From Microvirga vignae (GTDB lineage: Bacteria; Pseudomonadota; Alphaproteobacteria; Rhizobiales; Beijerinckiaceae), in assembly GCF_001017175.1 (NCBI RefSeq), contig NZ_LCYG01000016.1, positions 1 through 64,000 on the forward strand: a DNA stretch of 64,000 nucleotides. The letters are read 5' to 3'. A program made the position numbers and the translations under genes. Below the pieces are notes generated by a model that was not told where the DNA came from, did not search any database, and saw only the letters and a program-made list of their open reading frames with translations. Positions within the stretch are counted from its first letter, which is position 1, and each line of letters opens with the position of its first letter. Of this stretch, positions 1-8,158 are shown piece after piece.

Positions 1-53
1 ACGCCGGAAAACGCGAAATCCTGCTGGAGAGCCCTCACGGCGGAGACGACTAG
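1..53 (+). CDS. ftsK: FtsK DNA translocase, C-terminal end only
   Basis: The window opens inside a gene read in frame 3. The last residues read AGKREILLESPHGGDD before a TAG at 51-53. The string AGKREIL is typical of the very end of the winged-helix gamma domain of alphaproteobacterial FtsK, the septal motor that pumps chromosome ends and recognises polar sequences. The following lolA-xth order agrees with what is usual after ftsK in Rhizobiales. Only about 16 codons are visible, so the call rests on a short match and on context. Confidence 0.6.
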   Translation, partial: AGKREILLESPHGGDD

Positions 54-151
54 GCCTATATAGATGGAACCTTGGCCGCAGCCCTGCGTCGTCTTTCGGC
101 GCTGCGCAAAAGCGCAGCTGCGGCTATAGTGTCTATCGAAGGAAGGTTCGA

Positions 152-1108
152 ATGCGTCTGTTCAGTTTTGTCGGTCCGGCGACCGTGGCGTCCGCTCTTG
201 CGGGCCCGTTGCCGGTTGCCGCACAGACGTTGCCTATGGACATGATCCTGCCGCCCAAGCGGCCGATCAGCCAAGGATTCAATGCCTCCGCGCCCTCGCT
301 TCCGACCTCGTCCTTCCATCAGGCTTCCTCCACCGCGACGGCTCCGGCCCTGGTCAATGTGGTCACACAGCCGACCCGCCCTGCCATCACCAGGCCGGTG
401 AATGCCGAGCAGGTGCTGGCCGCCACTGCGCCCCTGCCCCCGGCCCGGCCGGCTTTTGCTGAGCCATCGACAGCGCAACCCTCAGAGGCCGAGCCCATCA
501 CCATCACGCAGAAGCCCATCGTGACGGCCTCCATGGGTCCGGTCGGTCAGGGCCAGCCCCTGCCGAACAGCGCCATCGTGGAGCGGGCGAACGCCTACTT
601 CACCAATCTCAACACCCTCATCGCCGATTTCACGCAAGTTGGCGGCGACGGGCGGCGGATGGGCGGCACGCTCTATCTTCAGCGGCCCGGCAAGGTGCGC
701 TTCGAATACGATCCTCCGGCCACCCTCGAAGTGATCGCCGATGGTCGCTCGGTGGCCGTACGCGACCGGAAGCTCGCCACCCAGGATCTCTATTCGATCT
801 CGCAGACGCCGCTGAAATTCCTGCTGCGCGAGCGGGTCAGCCTCGGCCAGGACATCAAGATCACCGGCATCACCAACGATCCAAACGCGGTACGCATCAA
901 CCTGGAGGATTCGTCCACGCTCGGCGGCACCTCCCGGATCACCCTGTTCTTCGACCCCGAGGTGCAGAATCTCAATCAATGGCGCATCGTCGACGCACAA
1001 GGATTCCAGACTATCGTGGTGCTGAACCAGGTCGAGAAGGGCCGCCGCATCGACCAGGACCTGTTCAAGATCCAGTACGAGGAGATCCGCGGCGACGGCG
1101 GCAAATAG
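152..1108 (+). CDS. lolA: LolA-like outer-membrane lipoprotein carrier protein
   Basis: This is a 318-residue periplasmic protein of the LolA family, which carries lipoproteins from the LolCDE transporter to the outer membrane. A signal peptide is visible at residues 1-25, with likely cleavage after AAQ. Residues 26-140 are rich in Pro, Ala and Thr and look disordered. The LolA fold starts near residue 145 (ANAYFTNLNTLIADFTQ, then LYLQRPGKVRFEYDPP). Classical LolA is about 200 residues, so the N-terminal extension is the unusual part. It lies between ftsK and xth. Some rhizobial members are annotated only as outer-membrane lipoprotein carriers, and exact function is inferred from the family. 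Confidence 0.85.
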   Translation: MRLFSFVGPATVASALAGPLPVAAQTLPMDMILPPKRPISQGFNASAPSLPTSSFHQASSTATAPALVNVVTQPTRPAITRPVNAEQVLAATAPLPPARPAFAEPSTAQPSEAEPITITQKPIVTASMGPVGQGQPLPNSAIVERANAYFTNLNTLIADFTQVGGDGRRMGGTLYLQRPGKVRFEYDPPATLEVIADGRSVAVRDRKLATQDLYSISQTPLKFLLRERVSLGQDIKITGITNDPNAVRINLEDSSTLGGTSRITLFFDPEVQNLNQWRIVDAQGFQTIVVLNQVEKGRRIDQDLFKIQYEEIRGDGGK

Positions 1109-1231
1109 CTGCTTCTTGCTGATCGCCTTGTCTGACGGCGAACCGGCATCCACTTCACCGGACAGGGCTTTCGATCTTCCCTCCGGCGAAAAACTGTCGT
1201 AGCCCGGAGAGGTCTCTCGAAGGACCTGTCC

Positions 1232-2044
1232 GTGAAACTCACCGTCTCTACCTGGAACATCAATTCCGTCCGTCTGCGCATCGATCAGGTCGAACGCTTC
1301 CTGAAGGACCGGCGGCCCGACATCCTGTGCCTGCAGGAGACCAAGTGTCCGAACGACAAACTGCCGATGAAGGAGCTGCAATCCTTCGGCTATCCGTTTG
1401 TCGTCCATATGGGTCAGAAGGGCTACAATGGCGTTGCGATCCTCTCGCGCTATCCGTTTTCGGAAACGAGCGTGATGGAGATGTGCGGTCGCCAGGATGC
1501 GCGCCACATCACGGTGACTCTCGGCCAGGCGAAGGCTGCTTCCGGCATCACGATCCATAATTTCTACGTGCCCGCCGGCGGCGACATTCCCGATCCGGAG
1601 ATCAACGAGAAATTCCGCCACAAGCTCGATTTTCTTGGCCAGATGCGCGCCTGGGGCTCGAAGGCGAAGCCCACATCCGGTCCCGCGATTCTCGTCGGCG
1701 ATCTCAACGTCGCGCCCCTCGAGCACGATGTGTGGAGCCATAAGCAGCTTCTTGACGTGGTGAGCCACACGCCTGTCGAGACGCAAGCGCTGGAAGAACT
1801 GCGCCAGGAAGCCGGCTGGATCGACGCCATGCGCGCCTTACGCCCTGAACCGGAAAAGATCTATTCCTGGTGGAGCTACCGCTCCCCCGATTGGGCCGCC
1901 GCCGACAAGGGCCGCAGGCTCGATCACATCTGGATCTCGGATGCGCTGACGGGCTCGCTGCGCTCCGTCGATGTGACCCGCGACACGCGCGGCTGGGAGC
2001 GTCCTTCCGACCATGCGCCGGTGACGGTGGAACTGGAACTGTGA
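1232..2044 (+). CDS. xth: Exodeoxyribonuclease III (AP endonuclease)
   Basis: This 270-residue enzyme of the exonuclease III/APE1 family cleaves abasic sites and removes 3' blocking groups in base excision repair. The metal and catalytic motifs are all present: NINSVRLR at the N-terminus, LCLQETKC with the metal-binding Glu, YNGVAILSR, NFYVPAGGD, GDLNVAPLEHDVW, RRLDHIWIS and the C-terminal SDHAPV with the catalytic His. The start is GTG at 1232, because the family begins directly with the beta-strand KLTVSTWNINS. The length matches the family. It follows lolA by about 120 bases, which hold no other gene. Confidence 0.95.
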   Translation: MKLTVSTWNINSVRLRIDQVERFLKDRRPDILCLQETKCPNDKLPMKELQSFGYPFVVHMGQKGYNGVAILSRYPFSETSVMEMCGRQDARHITVTLGQAKAASGITIHNFYVPAGGDIPDPEINEKFRHKLDFLGQMRAWGSKAKPTSGPAILVGDLNVAPLEHDVWSHKQLLDVVSHTPVETQALEELRQEAGWIDAMRALRPEPEKIYSWWSYRSPDWAAADKGRRLDHIWISDALTGSLRSVDVTRDTRGWERPSDHAPVTVELEL

Positions 2045-2050
2045 TCGATT

Positions 2051-2069
2051 CCGCGGACGATGTCCGCGG
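2051..2069 (+). terminator. GC-rich hairpin after xth
   Basis: A perfect 8-bp inverted repeat (CCGCGGAC, loop GAT, GTCCGCGG) starts 6 bases after the xth stop. It is followed by ACACTTTGCC, which is not a real T-tract. It could end transcription weakly or protect the 3' end of the message. Confidence 0.35.
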
Positions 2070-2159
2070 ACACTTTGCCTAATGATCACGACGTACGCCT
2101 TGCCCCCACAAGCCAGGCACAAGCCAGGCTTTGTAGAAGGCGAATAAATTCAAGAAGCC

Positions 2160-4256
2160 ATGTCTGGGGGCAAGCGGATGGTTCTCAAACTACGTTCGAT
2201 CAAAACCCGGGTTCTGCTGCTGGCAGGAGCCGGGTTCATCGGAGCCTGCGCAGTTCTGACCTTCGCGGGCACGCAGATTATGATGCGCTCAGGCCGGACC
2301 GAGGCAATCGTTACGGCAAATACGCTCCTCAACCAGTACAAGGGTTTCGTCCAATCCGAGATCGGCCGCGCCGTTTCGGCCGCGACAGTGCTCAATTCAG
2401 CCGTCGAAGCCATCATCTACGATGAGAAGGTGGAGCGGGGGGAGCTTGCGGAAGTGATTGCGCGATCCGTCGAGGCGCAGCCCAACCTGGTCGGCATGAC
2501 GCTCGCCTTTGAGCCGGATGGCCTGGATAGGCACGACAAGGATTTTCTCGCCGATACCTATTCGGACCCGACGGGCCGCTTCGCCCCCTATTTCTACTGG
2601 ACCAAGGAGCGGAAGGTTTCCGTCGAACCCATCAACCTGACGAAGCCGCAAGAGATCGAGAACTGGTACAGCAAGCCCCTGCGCGAAAACCGCAACCAGA
2701 TCGTTCCGGCCTACACCTACAAGGTCGATGGCGAGGACGTGCTGATGTCGACGGTCAGCATCGTCGTGCGCCGCGACAAGAAACCGGTTGGCATCATCAC
2801 CGCCGATATGGCCCTCAATAAGATCTCGGAGGCCATCGGCGCGTTGAAGCCGTTCGGTGAAGGAACCGTGAGCTTGATCGGCTCAGGAGGATTGTGGGTT
2901 GCCAACAAGGACGCGCAACTTCTCGGGAAACCAGCCGATGACAAGGTTGTCTCCGAACTGACGGAGAAGGCCAAGGCATCGTCGGCTGGTTTCGCAGACA
3001 CGATGATCGAGGATGCCTCGGGCAAGGAGATCTATCGGGCCATCGTCCCGGTGACCTTCCCTGGAATCGACGAGCCATGGCTGCTGTCGATCTCGGTTCC
3101 TGCCGACGCCATGATCACGGGCGCCATCGATGCCCGCAACCGGATGCTGCTCACCGCTGCCATCCTCCTCGTCCTGGCCCTGGCTGGTGCCTGGTGGGCT
3201 GCCCGGTCGCTCGCCACGCCGATCACGCGCATCACTGAAACCATGAAGACCCTCGCCCGCGGCGACACGAGCGTGAAGGTCACAGACATCGAACGTGTCG
3301 ATGAAATCGGCGCCATGGCCGGCGCGGTGCAAGTCTTCAAGGAAGCCTTGATCGCCAAGAAGGAAGCCGACGAGGCCGCTGCCATCGAATCCGAGGCGAA
3401 GATGCGCCGGGCGCAGGTTCTGGATCAGCTCACGAAGCAGTTCGAGGCCAATGTCTCGGTGCTCACGAGTGGCCTCTCTTCCGCCGCAACGCAAATGGAG
3501 ACCACTGCCCAGTCGATGACCTCGGTGGCGGATCAGACCACGAACCAATCGGTGAGCGTTGCCTCCGCGGCCGAGCAGACTTCGGCCAATGTGCAGACGG
3601 TCGCGGCTGCCACCGAAGAGCTCTCCATCTCCATCCGCGAGATCGCCTCGCAGGTCGGCCAGTCCTCTCGCATCGCCGAGCAGGCCGTATCGGATGCCCA
3701 GCGGACCAACGAGACTGTGCAAGCGCTCGCTGCTTCCGCAGAGCGCATCGGCGATGTGGTCCAGCTCATCAACACCATTGCGGGCCAGACCAACCTGCTG
3801 GCGCTCAACGCCACCATCGAGGCGGCGCGCGCCGGCGAAGCCGGCAAGGGTTTCGCTGTCGTGGCGAGCGAAGTGAAGCATCTCGCGACGCAGACCTCGA
3901 AGGCCACGGAAGAAATATCGGCACAGATCGGCTCCGTGCAGCAGGCAACGGCGGAGGCCGTGCAGGCGATCCAGAACATCGCCCGCACGATCGCCGAGAT
4001 GTCCCAGATCTCCGTGTCGATCTCGGCCGCCATGGAGGAGCAGGGTGCGGCAACCGCCGAAATCTCGCGCAACGTGCAGGAGGCCGCGCGCGGCACGGAA
4101 GCGGTGACCGGCAATATCAACGAGGTGCGTCAGGGCGCAGGCGAAACCGGCATGGCGGCAGCACAGGTGCTGACCTCCGCGCAGGACCTGGCGCGCCATT
4201 CCGAGACGCTCAGCCGCGAGGTCAGCTCGTTCCTGTCAGGCGTGAAAGCAGCGTGA
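2160..4256 (+). CDS. Methyl-accepting chemotaxis protein with periplasmic sensor
   Basis: This 698-residue inner-membrane chemoreceptor has a first membrane helix at about residues 18-38 and a periplasmic Cache-type sensor to about residue 325. A second membrane helix lies at about 328-350 ([16 protein letters not shown]), followed by a HAMP linker to about 400 and a long coiled coil. The signalling tip, with [19 protein letters not shown], is near residues 540-560 and contacts CheA/CheW. There is no CheR-tethering pentapeptide at the C-terminus. No che genes are nearby, so it must feed a pathway encoded elsewhere. The ligand is unknown. ATG at 2178, preceded by a G-rich stretch, is an alternative start. 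Confidence 0.92.
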   Translation: MSGGKRMVLKLRSIKTRVLLLAGAGFIGACAVLTFAGTQIMMRSGRTEAIVTANTLLNQYKGFVQSEIGRAVSAATVLNSAVEAIIYDEKVERGELAEVIARSVEAQPNLVGMTLAFEPDGLDRHDKDFLADTYSDPTGRFAPYFYWTKERKVSVEPINLTKPQEIENWYSKPLRENRNQIVPAYTYKVDGEDVLMSTVSIVVRRDKKPVGIITADMALNKISEAIGALKPFGEGTVSLIGSGGLWVANKDAQLLGKPADDKVVSELTEKAKASSAGFADTMIEDASGKEIYRAIVPVTFPGIDEPWLLSISVPADAMITGAIDARNRMLLTAAILLVLALAGAWWAARSLATPITRITETMKTLARGDTSVKVTDIERVDEIGAMAGAVQVFKEALIAKKEADEAAAIESEAKMRRAQVLDQLTKQFEANVSVLTSGLSSAATQMETTAQSMTSVADQTTNQSVSVASAAEQTSANVQTVAAATEELSISIREIASQVGQSSRIAEQAVSDAQRTNETVQALAASAERIGDVVQLINTIAGQTNLLALNATIEAARAGEAGKGFAVVASEVKHLATQTSKATEEISAQIGSVQQATAEAVQAIQNIARTIAEMSQISVSISAAMEEQGAATAEISRNVQEAARGTEAVTGNINEVRQGAGETGMAAAQVLTSAQDLARHSETLSREVSSFLSGVKAA

Positions 4257-4260
4257 GGGC

Positions 4261-4350
4261 GAGAGCATCGGAGCCAAAAGTGGAATCCACTTTTGGGATC
4301 CATCCGATGCGTCATTGCTCACGTGAGCGCATCGTGTGGAACGATGCGCT
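4261..4350. repeat. Intergenic palindromic repeat, family A copy 1
   Basis: Two palindromic modules lie between convergent genes. One centres on CCAAAAGTGGAATCCACTTT flanked by GCATCGGA/TCCGATGC. The other is GCGCATCGTGTGGAACGATGCGC-like. The same modules recur at 11304, 24883, 32458 and 48111. Confidence 0.75.
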
Positions 4351-4358
4351 CGGAGCCC

Positions 4359-4853
4359 TCACTCGTCATCCGAGGGTTTCGCCGGGATCTCCTCGCCGTC
4401 GATGGCGATGAGCTTCTGGCGCACGCGCTCCAGCCCCTGGCTCAAGCGGTCAAGCTCTGCGGCCATGGCGTCCTGCATGGCAGCCGCCGCATCGGGGAAT
4501 TCTTCCAGCACGCGACGCATGAGGCTCGGCGTGACGCGGATCACGGTGGAGGCTTCTTGGGCCTTCGCCGTGGCGGGCCGGGAGATGCGGGTGAACAGGG
4601 CCGCCTGACCGATCAGGGAACCAGGACCCGCGACGAAGGCCGCGGGCGAGCCGTCCTCGTTCGCGTCGAGCGCGATAGCGCCCCGGCTCACCACATAACC
4701 GCCATCCGAGCGGTCGCCCTTGCGAAACAGAACGTCACTCTCCCGAAGGCTCCGGGTTTCCGACGCAAAGGCCACGAGACGCAGGGCATCGCGCTCCAAC
4801 AAGTTGAACAGGGGAGCCTGGGACAGGATCGCGATGTCGTCGTCGAGAGCCAT
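4359..4853 (-). CDS. Cyclic nucleotide-binding domain protein, CenR partner
   Basis: This 164-residue cytoplasmic protein consists of one CAP-type cyclic nucleotide-binding domain (about residues 8-130) plus a short C-terminal helix. It has no DNA-binding domain. The phosphate-binding cassette reads GSLIGQAALFTRISRPATAKA-like: the Arg is kept, but the Glu that normally holds the ribose is replaced in an IGQ context, so nucleotide binding is uncertain. It starts 4 bases after the stop of the upstream response regulator, so the two are surely one operon. In Brucella the homologous pair is otpR with a gene annotated as a cAMP-dependent protein kinase regulatory subunit. Its target is unknown. 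Confidence 0.8.
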   Translation of the reverse strand: MALDDDIAILSQAPLFNLLERDALRLVAFASETRSLRESDVLFRKGDRSDGGYVVSRGAIALDANEDGSPAAFVAGPGSLIGQAALFTRISRPATAKAQEASTVIRVTPSLMRRVLEEFPDAAAAMQDAMAAELDRLSQGLERVRQKLIAIDGEEIPAKPSDDE

Positions 4854-4857
4854 GGTT

Positions 4858-5544
4858 CTATGGAATCAGCTTGTAGCCGCCAGGCTCGGTCACCAGGATG
4901 CGGGCATTGGAAGGATCGGCCTCGATCTTCTGGCGCAACCGATAAATATGCGTTTCCAGCGTGTGGGTGGTCACGTTGGAATTGTAGCCCCAGACCTCGG
5001 TGAGCAGCGTATCGCGCCCTACCACCGCCTGGCCGGCGCGGTAGAGATAGCGCAGGATCGCGGTTTCCTTCTCCGTCAGCTTGAGCTTCGAGCCCTTCTC
5101 GTTGGTCAAAAGCTTGGAGCCTGGGCGGAAGGTATAGGGTCCGATCTGGAACACCGCATCCTCGCTCGCCTCGTATTGGCGCAGTTGCGCACGGATGCGG
5201 GCCAACAATACGGCGAACTTGAAGGGTTTGACCACGTAATCGTTGGCGCCCGCCTCAAGGCCCATGACGGTATCGTTGTCCGAGCCCTGGCCGGTGAGCA
5301 TGATGATCGGGCTGCGGAAACCGTTCTGGCGCATGACCTTCACCGCCTCGCGGCCGTCCATGTCGGGCAGGCCCACATCCATGATGGCGAGGTCGATCCG
5401 GTCGCCTTTCACCGCCTCGATGGCGGCCGACCCCGTATCGACGGTGGTGACCTGGAATTCCTCGTGGAGGCCCAACTGCTCGGACAGGGTGTCGCGCAGG
5501 TCCTGATCGTCGTCCACGACGAGGAGGCGGCTGGCATTCGACAT
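4858..5544 (-). CDS. cenR: OmpR-family response regulator CenR/OtpR
   Basis: This 228-residue response regulator has a receiver domain at residues 5-120 and an OmpR-type winged helix at about 130-226. The phosphoacceptor is Asp56 in LAIMDVGLPD, the acidic pair is DDD at 11-13, and the conserved Lys lies in YVVKPFK. The C-terminal part has LTEKETAILRYLYR, TLETHIYRLRQKIE and a terminal GGYKL. Sequence and the cyclic-nucleotide-domain gene behind it match CenR of Caulobacter and OtpR of Brucella, which control cell-envelope functions and are often essential. No histidine kinase is adjacent; the usual partner CenK is normally encoded elsewhere. A YkuD transpeptidase gene diverges from it. Confidence 0.85.
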   Translation of the reverse strand: MSNASRLLVVDDDQDLRDTLSEQLGLHEEFQVTTVDTGSAAIEAVKGDRIDLAIMDVGLPDMDGREAVKVMRQNGFRSPIIMLTGQGSDNDTVMGLEAGANDYVVKPFKFAVLLARIRAQLRQYEASEDAVFQIGPYTFRPGSKLLTNEKGSKLKLTEKETAILRYLYRAGQAVVGRDTLLTEVWGYNSNVTTHTLETHIYRLRQKIEADPSNARILVTEPGGYKLIP

Positions 5545-5761
5545 CTCAAACCCTTCACACGATGAACAGCATTAGCGCTGGGGCGGCTTCAAGGAGCTAA
5601 GGCAACGCCTGCTCCTGTCTTTCAGGCATGATCCGCTCGGACAGCCGGGCTCTTTGAAGGCCCTGCCGGCGCAAGCATTCTGCTTTCAGATCACGCTCGT
5701 TGCATTAGAGTAGTCATTCCCAGCTTGACAACAAGGGGCAGGCCCTGCCCTTCCACTGCCT

Positions 5762-6295
5762 ATGAAGCGTACTCGCGTCAATGTCATCCGTGTCCACCGC
5801 TCCCCGCTCGATCACAGGCGGGGGCGGCTTAAGGCCGGCAATCTCACTCTGCCCTGCGCCATCGGGCGCTCCGGCACGAGCCATGCAAAGCGCGAAGGCG
5901 ACGGGGCCTCTCCGGCGGGTTGCTTTCGCCTGCTGCAGGCCTTCTACCGGGCCGACCAGGGCCCCCGCCCCCGCACGGGCCTGAAGCTGCGGCCTATCCG
6001 CCCAACGGATGGCTGGTCGGACGATGCCCGCGACCGACGCTACAACAGGCTCGTGCCGCTCCCCTGCCCCACGAGCCACGAAAAGATGTGGCGGGACGAC
6101 CATCTCTACGATGTGGTGATCGACATCGCCTGGAACCGGGGCCCCATCAGACGAGGCCGCGGCAGCGCCATCTTTCTCCACCTCGCCCGCCCCGGCTTTC
6201 TGCCGACCGAAGGCTGCGTGGCGGTGGAGCCCCGCATGATCCGGCGGCTTTTGGAGCGGATCGGGCCGCAGACGCGGATCGAGATCGTGGGATAG
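5762..6295 (+). CDS. YkuD-type L,D-transpeptidase
   Basis: This 177-residue protein has the YkuD catalytic fold that makes 3-3 cross-links in peptidoglycan or links proteins to it. The active-site motif is present: His140 in IFLHLARP and Cys152 in TEGCVAV, in the usual HX(n)SxGC arrangement with TEGC. No clear signal peptide is seen at this start; residues 1-15 are basic (MKRTRVNVIRVHRS). It is therefore like the short alphaproteobacterial members whose location is uncertain. It diverges from cenR over a 217-base intergenic region, which fits envelope control by CenR, but no site was identified. Confidence 0.85.
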   Translation: MKRTRVNVIRVHRSPLDHRRGRLKAGNLTLPCAIGRSGTSHAKREGDGASPAGCFRLLQAFYRADQGPRPRTGLKLRPIRPTDGWSDDARDRRYNRLVPLPCPTSHEKMWRDDHLYDVVIDIAWNRGPIRRGRGSAIFLHLARPGFLPTEGCVAVEPRMIRRLLERIGPQTRIEIVG

Positions 6296-6302
6296 AGGCG
6301 GC

Positions 6303-7256
6303 TCAGCCTGCGTCTCTCAATCGCTTACGTGCGATATCGACATAAGCACTTTCGGCCTCGAAGCCGATGAAGGAGCGGTTGAGATTTTTTGCGGCGACCA
6401 GTGTCGTGCCGCTGCCGCAGAAGGGATCGAGCACGATCTGGCCTTCCTGCGTCGTGAGCTCGACGAGCGCCTGCATCAGGCGCACGGGCTTTTGTGTGGG
6501 ATGAAGCCCGCCTTCCTTCGGCATGAAGCCGAGATCGAGCACGTTCTCAGGGCCTGAGATGTATGTCAGCAGCGCGTCCTGGTTATATGCGCCGACACCA
6601 TGGATGAGTGCGTTGTCGGCAAGCGTCGTTCCGATTTTGTAGGGTTTCGTGAACCACAGGATCGGCTCGAAAGTTGGGCGCAGATTGCCGACGCGCCAAC
6701 CGTCCCATATCTTCGCGGCATCTGCATCACCGCGCCTTTCATAGACCGCGCTCAAACGCTGTGCGCGATGCGGCGCACGCGAACGCATCCAGGCGAGCAT
6801 ATCCTTGTAGGAGAAACCGGAATCCTCCATCGCGGAAATGCAGCGATGCGCAAGCCGACGGCCTGCGAAGACGAACGCCGAACCGCCGGGCTTCAACACG
6901 CGCAGCCATTCCGGTGCCCATGTGAGGCACCATTCGTAATATTCGCGTGGGATCGCACGATCCGCTTCCGACCAGCCATTGATGGGCTTGCCGCGTTTTT
7001 TAAACACCGCACCTGCCTTTGCCTGCGCAGGGCTGGCACCGAGATAGGCGGAATTGGTGTTGGTGTGCAGCACATCCCAATCCGCGGCGCCGATGCCATA
7101 GGGGATGTCGCTGAGGATCAGATGCACGCTCTCCTCAGGGAGAGACTTGATGAGCTCGATCGAATCGCCGGCAAGCACCTCATCGAGCGGCAGCGCGCGT
7201 TCTCCAACTTCCTCGGTTGGAGCGATGCGACGGCGTTTGGCTGTTGCTTGCGTCAC
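6303..7256 (-). CDS. Orphan beta-class DNA methyltransferase (N6-A/N4-C)
   Basis: This 317-residue S-adenosylmethionine-dependent DNA methyltransferase carries the catalytic motif IV, DIPYG, at residues 50-54, close to the N-terminus. The AdoMet motif I, DPFCGSGTT, is at 277-285 near the C-terminus. That circular order is the beta class, like CcrM and many type II enzymes. The middle (about 60-250) would hold the target-recognition region, including HPTQKP just before motif I. No restriction endonuclease or specificity subunit is adjacent, so it is either an orphan regulator-type enzyme or a prophage remnant. It sits convergent to the YkuD gene with 7 bases between the stops. It lacks the C-terminal DNA-binding domain expected of CcrM (about 360 residues). 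The recognition site is unknown. Confidence 0.85.
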   Translation of the reverse strand: MTQATAKRRRIAPTEEVGERALPLDEVLAGDSIELIKSLPEESVHLILSDIPYGIGAADWDVLHTNTNSAYLGASPAQAKAGAVFKKRGKPINGWSEADRAIPREYYEWCLTWAPEWLRVLKPGGSAFVFAGRRLAHRCISAMEDSGFSYKDMLAWMRSRAPHRAQRLSAVYERRGDADAAKIWDGWRVGNLRPTFEPILWFTKPYKIGTTLADNALIHGVGAYNQDALLTYISGPENVLDLGFMPKEGGLHPTQKPVRLMQALVELTTQEGQIVLDPFCGSGTTLVAAKNLNRSFIGFEAESAYVDIARKRLRDAG

Positions 7257-7347
7257 TGAGAACTACTTCGGATCCGAACAAATCTTACGAGAGTGCCAAG
7301 AGCACCGGTAGCGCGGAACGGCCCCCGCCCTCCCGGCTCCACATCAT

Positions 7348-8031
7348 TTATGCTGCAGGCTTCGAGCGCGCCCCGAAGATCGCGCTGCCCACCCGCACAT
7401 GCGTCGCACCGAGCTGGATCGCCTCGTCGAAATCGGCGCTCATGCCCATGGAGAGAATTTGAAGCCCATGGCGATCGGCGAGGGTGTTGAGGAGCGCGAA
7501 ATGGGGCGATGGCGGGTCCTCCGCCGGGGGAATGCACATGAGGCCTTCGACCTCGAGACCGTATTTCGTGCGACAGGCCTCCAGGAAGGCGTCGACCTCG
7601 CCCGGGGCGATACCGCCCTTCTGCGGCTCCTCGCCGGTGTTCACCTGGACCAGCAGGCGCGGCTTCTTCCCCTGCTTGGCGATCTCCTTGGCGAGAGCTT
7701 CGGCGAGCGAGGGCCGGTCGAGGGTGTGGATCACGTCAAAAAGCTCCACGGCCTCCTTGGCCTTGTTGGACTGGAGCGGCCCGATCATGTGAAGCTCCAC
7801 ATCCGGGTAGCGGCTTCGCAGCCCAGGCCACTTGGCCTTAGCTTCCTGGACGTAGTTCTCGCCGAAAACCCGCTGGCCGGCGGCCAGAACGGGCTCGATG
7901 GCGTTGCCTGAGAAGGTTTTGGAGACGGCCACCAGCGTGATGCTCGAGGGGTCGCGGTCGTAGTCCGACGCGGCGCGGCGGATTGCCTCCCGCACTTCTC
8001 TTAAGGCCTCGACTGCATCGTTCTCGCTCAT
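7348..8031 (-). CDS. YggS-family pyridoxal-phosphate homeostasis protein
   Basis: This 227-residue protein is the PLP-binding TIM-barrel YggS/PROSC type, which buffers pyridoxal 5'-phosphate rather than acting as an enzyme. The PLP Lys lies in the early TLVAVSKTF strand, followed by GENYVQEAKAKW, ELHMIGPLQSNKAKEAV, LLVQVNTGEEPQKGG and the phosphate-binding SMGMSADFDEAIQLGATHVR near the end. The length fits the family. It is divergent from leuS with about 127 bases between the starts, as often found in Rhizobiales. Confidence 0.95.
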   Translation of the reverse strand: MSENDAVEALREVREAIRRAASDYDRDPSSITLVAVSKTFSGNAIEPVLAAGQRVFGENYVQEAKAKWPGLRSRYPDVELHMIGPLQSNKAKEAVELFDVIHTLDRPSLAEALAKEIAKQGKKPRLLVQVNTGEEPQKGGIAPGEVDAFLEACRTKYGLEVEGLMCIPPAEDPPSPHFALLNTLADRHGLQILSMGMSADFDEAIQLGATHVRVGSAIFGARSKPAA

Positions 8032-8158
8032 GGGACCCTCTCAAAGCCGTCTTCTCGCGCGCGAAACCGTTGACCGCGCGGGAGAGCTGTGTCCTAGTCC
8101 GCCGCAACGTGGCGGCGCAAGCCGCTTGAATCTCGAACCGACGGATGATTGACGAAAA

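Noticed and set aside
4316..4335. CTCACGTGAGCG as another parS site
   Set aside because: Only the inner CACGTG core fits; it is part of a family A repeat.
6303..7256. Identification of the methyltransferase as CcrM
   Set aside because: It is shorter than CcrM, has DIPY where CcrM has DPPY and lacks the C-terminal domain.
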